NCBI GenBank assembly: GCA_021779235.1
Contig: JAJYBA010000011.1
Span: 1-21,375 of the forward strand
Source of the DNA: Bacillota bacterium
Lineage (GTDB): Bacteria > Bacillota > Clostridia > Clostridiales > Clostridiaceae
Reading direction: 5' to 3'
Length of the DNA: 21,375 nucleotides
A program made the translations under genes and the position numbers. Below the pieces are notes generated by a model. The model ran no database searches and was not told where the DNA came from. It saw only the letters and a program-made list of their open reading frames with translations. Positions 1 through 6,407 of the stretch are shown here, piece after piece; positions within the stretch are counted from its first letter, which is position 1, and each line of letters opens with the position of its first letter.

Positions 1-113
1 ATTGCTCCATCATTCAAATGATACAAAATTAATATTGACCATTTTCCTGAAAATACTTTTTGTGCTGTAAAATATGGGCATTTTCCAAAAAGACTATTAT
101 TATTTTCCATCAT
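1..113 (-). CDS. HxlR-family transcriptional regulator, 5' part only
   Basis: The reading frame enters on the minus strand and runs off the left edge, so only about 37 N-terminal residues are visible. They contain KCPYFTAQKVFSGKWSILIL, which matches the conserved opening of HxlR-type winged-helix regulators: a Cys-Pro, then a GGKW-like turn followed by a hydrophobic helix. Two Met codons lie in tandem at 113 and 110. The Shine-Dalgarno stretch AGAGAGG sits 4 bases from the first and 7 from the second, so 110 is the better-spaced start. The Cys at residue 12 (11 from the second Met) sits where redox-sensing members such as YodB, HypR and QsrR carry their reactive cysteine. That makes thiol, quinone or electrophile sensing a reasonable but unproven guess. 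The gene is divergent from the flavin-binding protein at 239, the usual arrangement for an HxlR regulator and its target. Confidence 0.8.
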   Translation of the reverse strand, partial: MMENNNSLFGKCPYFTAQKVFSGKWSILILYHLNDGA

Positions 114-123
114 TATTCCTCTC

Positions 124-144
124 TAAGTATCTATTAGATACTTA
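124..144. promoter_or_regulatory. perfect palindromic operator candidate for the HxlR regulator
   Basis: A 10-bp arm TAAGTATCTA (124-133) is followed by one base and the exact reverse complement TAGATACTTA (135-144). The core reads GTATC, five bases, GATAC, a spacing like that reported for operators of the HxlR-family regulators QsrR and YodB. It lies 11-14 bases upstream of the regulator's start codons, inside its own leader, and about 20 bases upstream of the -35 box of the divergent gene. It could therefore serve autoregulation and control of the neighbour together. Binding is inferred, not shown. Confidence 0.6.
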
Positions 145-163
145 CATCATATAAAAATCGTAC

Positions 164-191
164 TTGCTATTTTAGTTATACGTGATATTAT
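164..191 (+). promoter_or_regulatory. sigma-A type promoter of the PNPOx-fold gene
   Basis: A -35 box TTGCTA (164-169) and a -10 box TATTAT (186-191) are 16 bases apart, and the -10 is preceded by TGA as an extended -10. The ribosome binding site GGGGAGGAG (222-230) and the ATG at 239 follow after an untranslated leader of about 40 bases. Confidence 0.55.
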
Positions 192-238
192 TACTGTGTA
201 GTCAATTTTAACACACATATAGGGGAGGAGCAACAATT

Positions 239-634
239 ATGAATAAAGCATTAGAATTTTTACAAGAAAGTGGTATTTTTTACATAGCAACTACTGAAGG
301 AGATCAACCAAGGGTCAGACCATTCGGTGCTGTCTTCGAGTATGAAGGAAAGTTATACATTGTCACAAATAATACAAAAGAATGTTTTAAACAAATGTTA
401 GAAAATCCTAAAGTCGAAATTTCTAGTATGAATAAAAAAGGACAATGGATTCGTGTAACTGGAGAAGTTGCAAATGATGACAGACGTGAAGTAAAGGAAT
501 GTGCACTTGAAGCTGTTCCAACTTTAAAATCTATGTATAATATAAATGATGGAATTTTAGCAGTTTTATACTTTACAAAAGGAACAGCTACTATTTCTTC
601 GTTTAATGCTGGAAGTGAAACATTCGAACTATAA
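239..634 (+). CDS. pyridoxamine 5'-phosphate oxidase-like (PNPOx-fold) flavin-binding protein
   Basis: This 131-residue protein has the split-barrel flavin-binding fold of the PNPOx/NimC group. It opens with a helix and then the strand IFYIATTEGDQPRVRPFGAVF, where the R-x-RPFG segment normally contacts the FMN phosphate. YIVTNNTKECFKQMLENPKVEIS follows (residues 40-62), then W-I-R-V-TGEV (70-77). The length is normal for a single-domain member. Proteins of this type bind FMN or F420 and reduce or hold small electrophiles; the substrate cannot be read from sequence. GGGGAGGAG lies 8 bases before the ATG. The gene is divergent from an HxlR-type regulator and ends at a strong terminator (685-725), so it is probably a single-gene unit induced through that regulator. 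Confidence 0.8.
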   Translation: MNKALEFLQESGIFYIATTEGDQPRVRPFGAVFEYEGKLYIVTNNTKECFKQMLENPKVEISSMNKKGQWIRVTGEVANDDRREVKECALEAVPTLKSMYNINDGILAVLYFTKGTATISSFNAGSETFEL

Positions 635-684
635 TATATAGAAGTTAATAACAGGCGTAAAGTAGTAATATTCGTTTTACAGTT

Positions 685-725
685 AAGCTATTTCAATCTT
701 TCTGAGATTGAAATAGCTTTTTTCT
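685..725 (+). terminator. intrinsic terminator of the PNPOx-fold gene
   Basis: A perfect 15-bp stem (685-699 with 705-719) encloses the 5-base loop TTCTG and runs directly into a T tract at 718-723. It starts 50 bases after the stop codon. Confidence 0.9.
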
Positions 726-785
726 TAGTTCATAATATCCTACAAGTTTTTATGTATAAAATTGGAACATTATTTTTCAAAATGT

Positions 786-794
786 TGATATAAT
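786..794 (+). promoter_or_regulatory. extended -10 promoter element of the MFS gene
   Basis: TGA-TATAAT (786-794) is a consensus extended -10. No convincing -35 box lies 16-18 bases upstream; TTGGAA at 762-767 is too far away. The predicted start is near 801, leaving a leader of about 70 bases before the ATG at 873. The ribosome binding site is AAGGAG at 856-861. Confidence 0.45.
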
Positions 795-872
795 AAGAAT
801 TGGACAAACATTAAAACATTAGATTTTAGCACAGTATTGCTAAAAAAATTAATATAAGGAGTTAGATTTTTT

Positions 873-2084
873 ATGGCAACATTTTTTTTAGGAATTATAT
901 ATTTAGCTTTTATTAGTTTAGGGCTACCTGATTCATTGCTAGGAGTGGCATGGCCCGTGATGCAACTTAACATTAATGCACCTTTTCAGGCTGCAGGTTT
1001 AATTTCCATGACCATAGCAGGGGGTACCATCTTATCAAGTTTAGCAAGTGGAAGTGTAATAAAGAGATTAGGTACTGGAAAAGTTACATTTATAAGTTGT
1101 CTGATGACAGCTAGTTCATTGTTAGGCTTTTCCTTTGCACCCTCACTATTTTGGCTTATACTTTTGGCAATCCCACTTGGATTAGGAGCAGGTTCTGTAG
1201 ATTCAGCATTAAATAATTATGTAGCTACGCATTATAAAGCACATCATATGAGTTGGCTACATTGTTTCTGGGGAGTAGGGGCTACCCTTGGACCTATAAT
1301 TATGGCACAGTTTATTGCAAGACAAGGGGCTTGGAGAAGTGGATATCTTACTATTTCTGTTCTTCAGTTTATGTTGACTGTGCTGCTTTTTTTCACTTTA
1401 CCTCTATGGAATCAGGTAAGACATGATGATAAAACTAGAAGTGTGGATTTAAGCAAAGACGAAGACGCAAAAATCATTTCACCTTTAGAAGCAGTTGCAA
1501 AGGTAAAGCCACTACAAATTAATGGTGTAAAACTAGCACTAGTTTCTTTCTTGTTTTATTGTGGTACTGAAGCCACCATGGGATTGTGGGGAAGTAGTTT
1601 TCTTGTAAATGTTAAAGATCTTCCTGTTGCAGTAGCAGCACAATGGGTTTCACTTTACTATGGAGGAATTACAATAGGTAGATTGATTACAGGATTTATT
1701 ACTATGAAGGTGAAAAATACTACACTAATTCGTATGGGACAAATTATTGCTGTAACTGGAGCTGTAGTTCTATTACTACCTTTGCCTACTATCTTCTCAC
1801 TTATTGGGTTCATAATGGTTGGATTAGGCTGTGCGCCGATTTTTCCTTGCATGTTACATGAAACACCTAAACGTTTTGGAAAAGAGCATTCTCAAAAGAT
1901 TATGGGATATCAAATGGCCAGTGCCTATACAGGAACAACGTTTTTGCCGCCTCTTCTTGGATTTGTTGCAGCTCGTTCAACCATGCTGATTTTACCGTTT
2001 TTTGTTTTGATATATATAATTTTTATGCTTATTGGAACAGAGAGAATAAATGTTATTATGAAAGTAAAGAATACAGGCATTTAG
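873..2084 (+). CDS. major facilitator superfamily permease, FucP-like
   Basis: This 403-residue integral membrane protein has about 12 hydrophobic segments in two halves. The linker at residues 180-215 is rich in charge (DDKTRSVDLSKDEDAKI). The N-terminal helix carries the GLPDSLLG motif. After the second membrane segment a short basic cytoplasmic loop, KRLGTGKV, matches the usual MFS G-x-x-x-D-R-x-G-R-R/K loop in a weakened form. Overall it resembles the fucose permease-like (FucP/COG0738) branch, which imports sugars by proton symport, but distant members export drugs, so the substrate is open. AAGGAG lies 11 bases before the ATG, rather long. The gene stands alone, has its own promoter candidate, and converges on the chemoreceptor gene. 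No clean rightward terminator follows; the hairpin at 2219-2246 lacks a T tract in this direction. Confidence 0.8.
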   Translation: MATFFLGIIYLAFISLGLPDSLLGVAWPVMQLNINAPFQAAGLISMTIAGGTILSSLASGSVIKRLGTGKVTFISCLMTASSLLGFSFAPSLFWLILLAIPLGLGAGSVDSALNNYVATHYKAHHMSWLHCFWGVGATLGPIIMAQFIARQGAWRSGYLTISVLQFMLTVLLFFTLPLWNQVRHDDKTRSVDLSKDEDAKIISPLEAVAKVKPLQINGVKLALVSFLFYCGTEATMGLWGSSFLVNVKDLPVAVAAQWVSLYYGGITIGRLITGFITMKVKNTTLIRMGQIIAVTGAVVLLLPLPTIFSLIGFIMVGLGCAPIFPCMLHETPKRFGKEHSQKIMGYQMASAYTGTTFLPPLLGFVAARSTMLILPFFVLIYIIFMLIGTERINVIMKVKNTGI

Positions 2085-2213
2085 GATAAGCTTAGTAGAT
2101 AATTCGTTTATACTAAATTAAGGTATTGTATAAGCTTTAGTAGAAGAAAAATGATAGAAATGACGGGATACCTATTTGGTACATCTAGGAAACAATGTTA
2201 AATACGCGAGTAA

Positions 2214-2246
2214 TAAAAAACTTACGCCCATAAAAGGGCGTAAGTT
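2214..2246 (-). terminator. intrinsic terminator of the chemoreceptor gene
   Basis: An 11-bp stem (2219-2229 with 2236-2246, arm AACTTACGCCC) has a 6-base loop. Read leftward it runs into a T tract (the A run at 2214-2220). On the plus strand the hairpin is followed by GAATATAT, so it would stop the convergent MFS transcript only weakly. It begins 8 bases beyond the leftward stop codon. Confidence 0.85.
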
Positions 2247-2254
2247 GAATATAT

Positions 2255-3406
2255 TTATAGGTCACGTGAAATTTTATTTAATTCTGCTGACATCGAAGTT
2301 ATTTCTTGTATGCTAGCTGTAATTTCTTCTGTAGCAGCGGCTTGATCCTCGCTTGAAACTAAAGAGATTTGACTCTTCTCCCTTGTTTCATCCACCTTTG
2401 CCTTGATCCTATCAGTTAATTCTTTAATTTTAGGAACTGTGCCCTTTGATTGTTCAGATAGCTTCCTAATTTCTCCTGCAACAACCCCAAAACCTCGCCC
2501 TACTTCTCCAGCTCTAGCTGCTTCAATTGCAGCATTTAATCCAAGCATTTTTGTTTCATCAGCAATTTTTTTAATAAAGGCTGATACTTCATTAATTTCT
2601 TCTGATAAACTTATTATTTCTTTAATCTCCCTATTGAGTTCAAGCTCATTTGAATGTATATTAGATGCTGATGTGGCCAATTGCTCAATGGAAGAAACTA
2701 TTCCTTCAAGACCAAGTTCTAGATTACCTGACATATCACGAAGATTAGCTGCAAGGGCCTTAGGTATTACCACTCCTAAAGTAGCAACAACTTCATTTGA
2801 ATTATCTTCATCAAATAAAGGATAACTCGTAACTAAAACAGGTACTCCATATGCTGAACTATCTAGTTCAATTGTAATACTTTGTTTTGCCTTTATAACC
2901 TTGCATGCAATATCCTTTTCTTGGAGCTTATATCCCATAGGGATAGTCGGCATGTCAAACTTCTTTGATGGCTGCCTTTGAATAATATTGTGCAAATCTG
3001 TCATATAAAGAAAAGCACCTTCTGGAAACATCTCAGCTAGAAGCGGTGCAAAATCCATGAATGATTTTGCTACAGGATGTAATCTAGGAAATATAATTGA
3101 AAATGCTCCAACAGCTTGTCCTTCCTCATTTACCAATGGTTGTGCAACGGTTTTCAACCTCATTCCATAAAGCGATCTTGGAACATTCTGTGTTATTATT
3201 CTATTTTCTTTCATTGCTCTGCCTGCAATGCTATTATCACTTAATTTCTCCCCAACCTTGAAAATATCAAGGTCGAAGGCTTCAGATGCTTTTCTCCAAA
3301 TAATTGTACTTCCTTGAATAATTAAATATATAACACCCCCTGGTATTATTTCTGCTTGTAATTCTGCTATGGCTTTTAAAGAATCTATTCCGTTTATAGA
3401 AATCAT
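2255..3406 (-). CDS. soluble methyl-accepting chemoreceptor with duplicated sensor domain
   Basis: This 383-residue protein has no membrane segment or signal peptide. Residues 225-383 form the antiparallel coiled-coil signalling domain. The hairpin tip is near residues 282-310 (LGLNAAIEAARAGEVGRGFG), the part of the family that binds CheA and CheW. The flanks are short and symmetric, about 60-75 residues each. QAAATEEITASIQEI (355-369) fits the methylation-site pattern. Residues about 26-110 and 131-217 look like two copies of one PAS/Cache-like module: each has a (V/M)G-x-KL turn, then a helix, a strand, and a (G/A)-x-(F/L)-x-(I/V)-x-(F/I)-P ending. A cytoplasmic ligand or energy state is the likely signal, though the ligand is unknown. 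AAAAGGAG lies 7 bases before the ATG. The gene stands alone and implies a chemotaxis system elsewhere in the genome. Confidence 0.85.
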   Translation of the reverse strand: MISINGIDSLKAIAELQAEIIPGGVIYLIIQGSTIIWRKASEAFDLDIFKVGEKLSDNSIAGRAMKENRIITQNVPRSLYGMRLKTVAQPLVNEEGQAVGAFSIIFPRLHPVAKSFMDFAPLLAEMFPEGAFLYMTDLHNIIQRQPSKKFDMPTIPMGYKLQEKDIACKVIKAKQSITIELDSSAYGVPVLVTSYPLFDEDNSNEVVATLGVVIPKALAANLRDMSGNLELGLEGIVSSIEQLATSASNIHSNELELNREIKEIISLSEEINEVSAFIKKIADETKMLGLNAAIEAARAGEVGRGFGVVAGEIRKLSEQSKGTVPKIKELTDRIKAKVDETREKSQISLVSSEDQAAATEEITASIQEITSMSAELNKISRDL

Positions 3407-3427
3407 AATATTAACTCCTTTTATGAA

Positions 3428-3500
3428 TATGTTATAATTTTTCTGAAAACTTTTAAAATATAGACGATTATGAAATTAATTTTCAACAAATTATAACATA
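3428..3500. repeat. 13-bp inverted repeat carrying facing extended -10 boxes
   Basis: TATGTTATAATTT (3428-3440) is repeated as its exact reverse complement at 3488-3500, with 47 bases between. Each arm holds TGTTATAAT, an extended -10 form. On the minus strand the right-hand copy (TATAAT at 3496-3491) is well placed to drive the chemoreceptor gene, with a leader of about 80 bases. No good -35 is visible. The left-hand copy faces the other way and would fire towards it. Confidence 0.45.
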
Positions 3501-3633
3501 ATTATCAATATTGTACTAGGTGAAACTAAACAATGCGGAGAAAATTATAAATTTGCTTGTTATAAATTTCTTTAATAATTTTGATTCATAAATATGTCAA
3601 GCTACTATAGTTAATAAAGTTATTTTGAACATC

Positions 3634-3675
3634 AATAGCATACTATTTAATCATAGTGATAAATAGTATGCTATT
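3634..3675. repeat. perfect 16-bp inverted repeat in a gene-free stretch
   Basis: AATAGCATACTATTTA (3634-3649) pairs with its exact complement at 3660-3675 across a 10-base loop. There is no T tract next to the stem on either strand; the nearest, TTTTTTC, begins 18 bases after it. A classical terminator is therefore not well supported, and a protein-binding site or the remnant of an element is possible. The whole gap 3407-3874 holds no credible reading frame. Apart from this repeat it contains the chemoreceptor promoter region (3428-3500), a short direct repeat TTATAAATTT (twice within about 3545-3570), and the promoter at 3779-3807. Confidence 0.6.
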
Positions 3676-3778
3676 ACAAATTAAGCGGTTTTTTCTTAGA
3701 TTATGCTGTAACGAAAAGTATATATCGCTAGAAATGCTTAAATATTTAACAAAATTACATACAATTTAATGGATACTC

Positions 3779-3807
3779 TTGGTATATATTACTTATAATA
3801 ATATTAT
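3779..3807 (+). promoter_or_regulatory. promoter of the coiled-coil gene
   Basis: TTGGTA (3779-3784), a 17-base spacer and TATTAT (3802-3807) give a plausible vegetative promoter about 60 bases upstream of the TTG start at 3875. The surrounding sequence is very AT-rich, so alternatives such as TATAAT at 3794-3799 exist. Confidence 0.45.
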
Positions 3808-3874
3808 AAAACGCTTTATATTTTAATCAAATTCATTTATAATTAATTTATGAATTATAAGAGGGTGAAGTACT

Positions 3875-4159
3875 TTGGATAAAGAATTAATAAAAGTATT
3901 AAGCGATTTATTAGATGAAAAATTGACTCCACTAAAAAATGATTTAAAAAACATAAATTCTCAACAAGAAGAAAATATAGCCATTCTAAGATCATTAGAG
4001 CATAAAACAGATATTAATAAAGCTGAGCATGATAAATTATTTAATGATATTGCTAAACTTTCTGGTAGTGTAGAAAATATGAGAAAGGATCTTTCAGCTG
4101 TAGAAGTTGTTACTGCTAGAAATATGGAAAACATAGCTCAACTAAAACTTGTAAAATAG
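3875..4159 (+). CDS. small coiled-coil protein of unknown function
   Basis: This 94-residue protein is not recognised as any named family. It is hydrophilic, has no membrane segment, and shows heptad-like spacing of Leu and Ile over most of its length. One stretch is VLSDLLDEKLTPLKNDLKNI (9-28) and another covers about 56-90. It should form a rod, probably an oligomer. The start is TTG at 3875, chosen because GAGGGTG (3861-3867) sits 7 bases before it and no in-frame ATG lies near. The gene has its own promoter candidate and terminator and is codirectional with uvrB but separated from it by 248 bases, so it is likely a separate unit. Similar short coiled-coil proteins occur beside phage and surface genes, but nothing else here points that way. 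Confidence 0.7.
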   Translation: MDKELIKVLSDLLDEKLTPLKNDLKNINSQQEENIAILRSLEHKTDINKAEHDKLFNDIAKLSGSVENMRKDLSAVEVVTARNMENIAQLKLVK

Positions 4160-4171
4160 AAAGAAAATTGG

Positions 4172-4210
4172 CCTGTTAACTTATTATGTAAGTTACAGGT
4201 TTTTAATTTT
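4172..4210 (+). terminator. intrinsic terminator of the coiled-coil gene
   Basis: The stem is CCTGT-(T)-AACTTA (4172-4183) with TAAGTTACAGG (4189-4199): 11 bp with one bulged T and a 5-base loop. It is followed by TTTTT (4200-4204) and further T-rich sequence. Confidence 0.8.
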
Positions 4211-4296
4211 TTGTTTGGAGTTCGGTTGCAAGGCACGTAGGAGAAATTTTATACTTACTGCGCATATTAGTTTCTCTAGATTACAACTACAATATA

Positions 4297-4325
4297 TTGA
4301 CATATGAAAAACTTATAGTTAAAAT
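4297..4325 (+). promoter_or_regulatory. uvrBA promoter
   Basis: A perfect -35 box TTGACA (4297-4302), a 17-base spacer and the -10 box TAAAAT (4320-4325) predict a start near 4332. That places the LexA box at 4335-4348 over the first transcribed bases, where bound repressor would block initiation. Confidence 0.8.
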
Positions 4326-4334
4326 ATTAAGTGA

Positions 4335-4348
4335 CGAACAAACGTTCA
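4335..4348. promoter_or_regulatory. LexA (SOS) operator of uvrBA
   Basis: CGAACAAACGTTCA contains an exact GAAC-N4-GTTC core, the Gram-positive LexA/DinR box. It begins 9 bases after the -10 box of the uvrB promoter. uvrBA is a classic LexA target in Bacillus and clostridia, so this site is well supported by sequence and context. Confidence 0.92.
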
Positions 4349-4353
4349 GATAT

Positions 4354-4378
4354 GGATAGCAACTAATAATTGTTATCC
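4354..4378 (+). other. hairpin in the uvrB mRNA leader
   Basis: GGATAGCAA (4354-4362) pairs with TTGTTATCC (4370-4378) as 9 bp including one G-U pair, with a 7-base loop. It ends 16 bases before the uvrB ribosome binding site (about 4395-4404) and has no T tract. It might affect message stability or translation; a role is not established. Confidence 0.5.
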
Positions 4379-4407
4379 TCCACAGAGTAATAGAAGGCGG
4401 TGATGTT

Positions 4408-6393
4408 ATGAATGAATTTAAGATACATTCAAAGTTTAAACCTACTGGCGATCAACCACAGGCAATTGACAGTCTTGTGAGAGGGATTGAGGAAGGGAAA
4501 AAGTTTCAAACTCTTTTAGGAGTAACTGGTTCAGGAAAAACTTTTACTATGGCTAATATTATAGAAAGGGTTCAAAAGCCTACCTTGGTGTTGGCTCATA
4601 ATAAGACTTTAGCTGCACAGCTTTGCTCAGAGTTTAGAGACTTTTTTCCAGATAACTGTGTGGAGTATTTCGTATCTTACTATGATTATTATCAGCCAGA
4701 GGCTTATGTTGCACAGACAGATACCTTCATAGAAAAAGATGCATCTATTAATGATGATATTGATAAACTAAGACACTCAGCTACATCAGCACTATTAGAG
4801 CGTAATGATGTTATTGTGGTGGCTTCAGTTTCATGTATATATGGACTTGGTAATCCTGATGAGTATAAAAAACTTACTGTGTCTTTAAGGGAAGGCATGG
4901 AAAAGGATAGAAATGAAGTTATAAGACATTTAGTAGATATACAGTATGAAAGAAATGATATTAATTTTATTAGAGGTACCTTTAGGGTAAGAGGGGACAC
5001 TCTGGATATATTTCCTGCAGCGTCTTCAAGTGAGGGAATCAGGGTAGAATTTTTTGGAGATGAAATAGATAAAATTAGATCCTTTGATGTGCTTACAGGA
5101 GAGATTCTCGGAGCTAGAAAGCATGTATCTATTTTCCCGGCATCCCATTTTGCTACTTCAAAGGATAAGTTAGAGATTGCAATAACAAGAATAGAGGAAG
5201 AACTAGAGCTAAGATTAAAGGAACTTATTTCTCAGGATAAAGCTTTAGAGGCGCAAAGGCTTAAGCAAAGAACTAATTTTGATATTGAGATGATGAGAGA
5301 GGTTGGATACTGTAGTGGTATAGAAAATTACTCTAGAATTTTAGATGGTAGGCCTGCAGGAACAGCACCTCAAACTTTGATGCACTATTTCCCAAAAGAT
5401 TTTTTAATGTTTATAGATGAAAGTCATGTAACTCTTCCACAAGTTAGAGCCATGTATGGAGGAGATAAATCAAGAAAAACTAATTTAGTTGAATATGGAT
5501 TTAGACTTCCTTCTGCTTATGATAATAGACCATTAACTTTTCAAGAATTTGAAGACAGTTTAAATGAAATAGTCTTCGTTAGTGCAACGCCAAGTGCTTA
5601 TGAAGCAGAACATAGTTTAAATGTAGCAGAACAAGTAATAAGACCTACAGGTCTACTAGACCCTGAAATAATTATAAGACCTGTTAAAGGGCAAATAGAT
5701 GATTTATATACTAGCATTCAGGATACAATAGAAAAAGGGTTTAGAGTTTTAGTTACAACTCTTACAAAAAAAATGTCAGAGGATTTGACTAAATATTTAA
5801 AGGAAATGGGAGTTAAGGTCACCTACCTACATTCGGATATTGATACTATCGAAAGAATGAGAATTATTCAAGATCTTAGACGAGGTACTCACGATGTGCT
5901 TATAGGTATAAATCTTTTAAGAGAAGGTCTTGATATTCCAGAAGTAGCCTTTGTTGGAATCTTAGATGCTGACAAGGAAGGATTTTTGCGTTCTGAAACC
6001 TCATTAATTCAAACTATAGGTAGAGCCGCAAGAAATTCAGAGAGTAAAGTAGTAATGTATGCAGATAATATTACTAGGTCAATGGAAAAGGCTATTGCTG
6101 AAACTAATAGAAGAAGAAAAATTCAGATGGATTATAATGAGAAGCATGGTATTGTGCCTACTACTATTATGAAAGATATTAGGGAAGTAATAGAAGCGAC
6201 TACTGTGGCTGAGGATGAAGTGGTATATGAAACTCTTGAAGCTGCTATGGAAGCAAATTACGATGAAACTAAAAAGTTACTAGATAGATATGAAAAAGAA
6301 ATGAAGCAAGCAGCTAAGGATTTACAATTTGAAAGAGCTGCACAGCTTAGAGATATAATTTTTAAACTTAAGAAACAGATTAAAAACATTTAA
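4408..6393 (+). CDS. uvrB: excinuclease ABC subunit B (UvrB helicase)
   Basis: UvrB is the damage-verifying helicase of nucleotide excision repair. It is loaded by UvrA, then recruits UvrC for the two incisions. The protein is 661 residues, normal for the family. Visible motifs are Walker A GVTGSGKT (38-45), the beta-hairpin YYDYYQPEAYV (91-101) that inserts between the DNA strands, Walker B DESH (337-340), SATPS motif III (392-396), and motif VI QTIGRAAR (535-542) whose arginines finish the ATPase. A C-terminal UVR coiled-coil domain (about 626-661) binds UvrC or UvrA. The start at 4408 follows AGGCGGTGAT, nearly the perfect anti-16S complement. The gene lies behind a consensus promoter with a LexA box and is followed 14 bases later by uvrA. 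No key residue is missing. Confidence 0.98.
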   Translation: MNEFKIHSKFKPTGDQPQAIDSLVRGIEEGKKFQTLLGVTGSGKTFTMANIIERVQKPTLVLAHNKTLAAQLCSEFRDFFPDNCVEYFVSYYDYYQPEAYVAQTDTFIEKDASINDDIDKLRHSATSALLERNDVIVVASVSCIYGLGNPDEYKKLTVSLREGMEKDRNEVIRHLVDIQYERNDINFIRGTFRVRGDTLDIFPAASSSEGIRVEFFGDEIDKIRSFDVLTGEILGARKHVSIFPASHFATSKDKLEIAITRIEEELELRLKELISQDKALEAQRLKQRTNFDIEMMREVGYCSGIENYSRILDGRPAGTAPQTLMHYFPKDFLMFIDESHVTLPQVRAMYGGDKSRKTNLVEYGFRLPSAYDNRPLTFQEFEDSLNEIVFVSATPSAYEAEHSLNVAEQVIRPTGLLDPEIIIRPVKGQIDDLYTSIQDTIEKGFRVLVTTLTKKMSEDLTKYLKEMGVKVTYLHSDIDTIERMRIIQDLRRGTHDVLIGINLLREGLDIPEVAFVGILDADKEGFLRSETSLIQTIGRAARNSESKVVMYADNITRSMEKAIAETNRRRKIQMDYNEKHGIVPTTIMKDIREVIEATTVAEDEVVYETLEAAMEANYDETKKLLDRYEKEMKQAAKDLQFERAAQLRDIIFKLKKQIKNI

Positions 6394-6407
6394 CGGTGGA
6401 GGGTAAC

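Noticed and set aside
770..973. Minus-strand open frame over the start of the MFS gene, and the other antisense open frames lying within the uvr, pbp, hisC and yvcK genes
   Set aside because: They are shadows of strong coding frames, lack ribosome binding sites and show no recognisable protein motifs.
2088..2144. Imperfect direct repeat AAGCTTAGTAGA / AAGCTTTAGTAGA after the MFS gene
   Set aside because: Only two short AT-rich copies 44 bases apart, with no terminal inverted repeats or coding content; not enough to call a mobile element or array.
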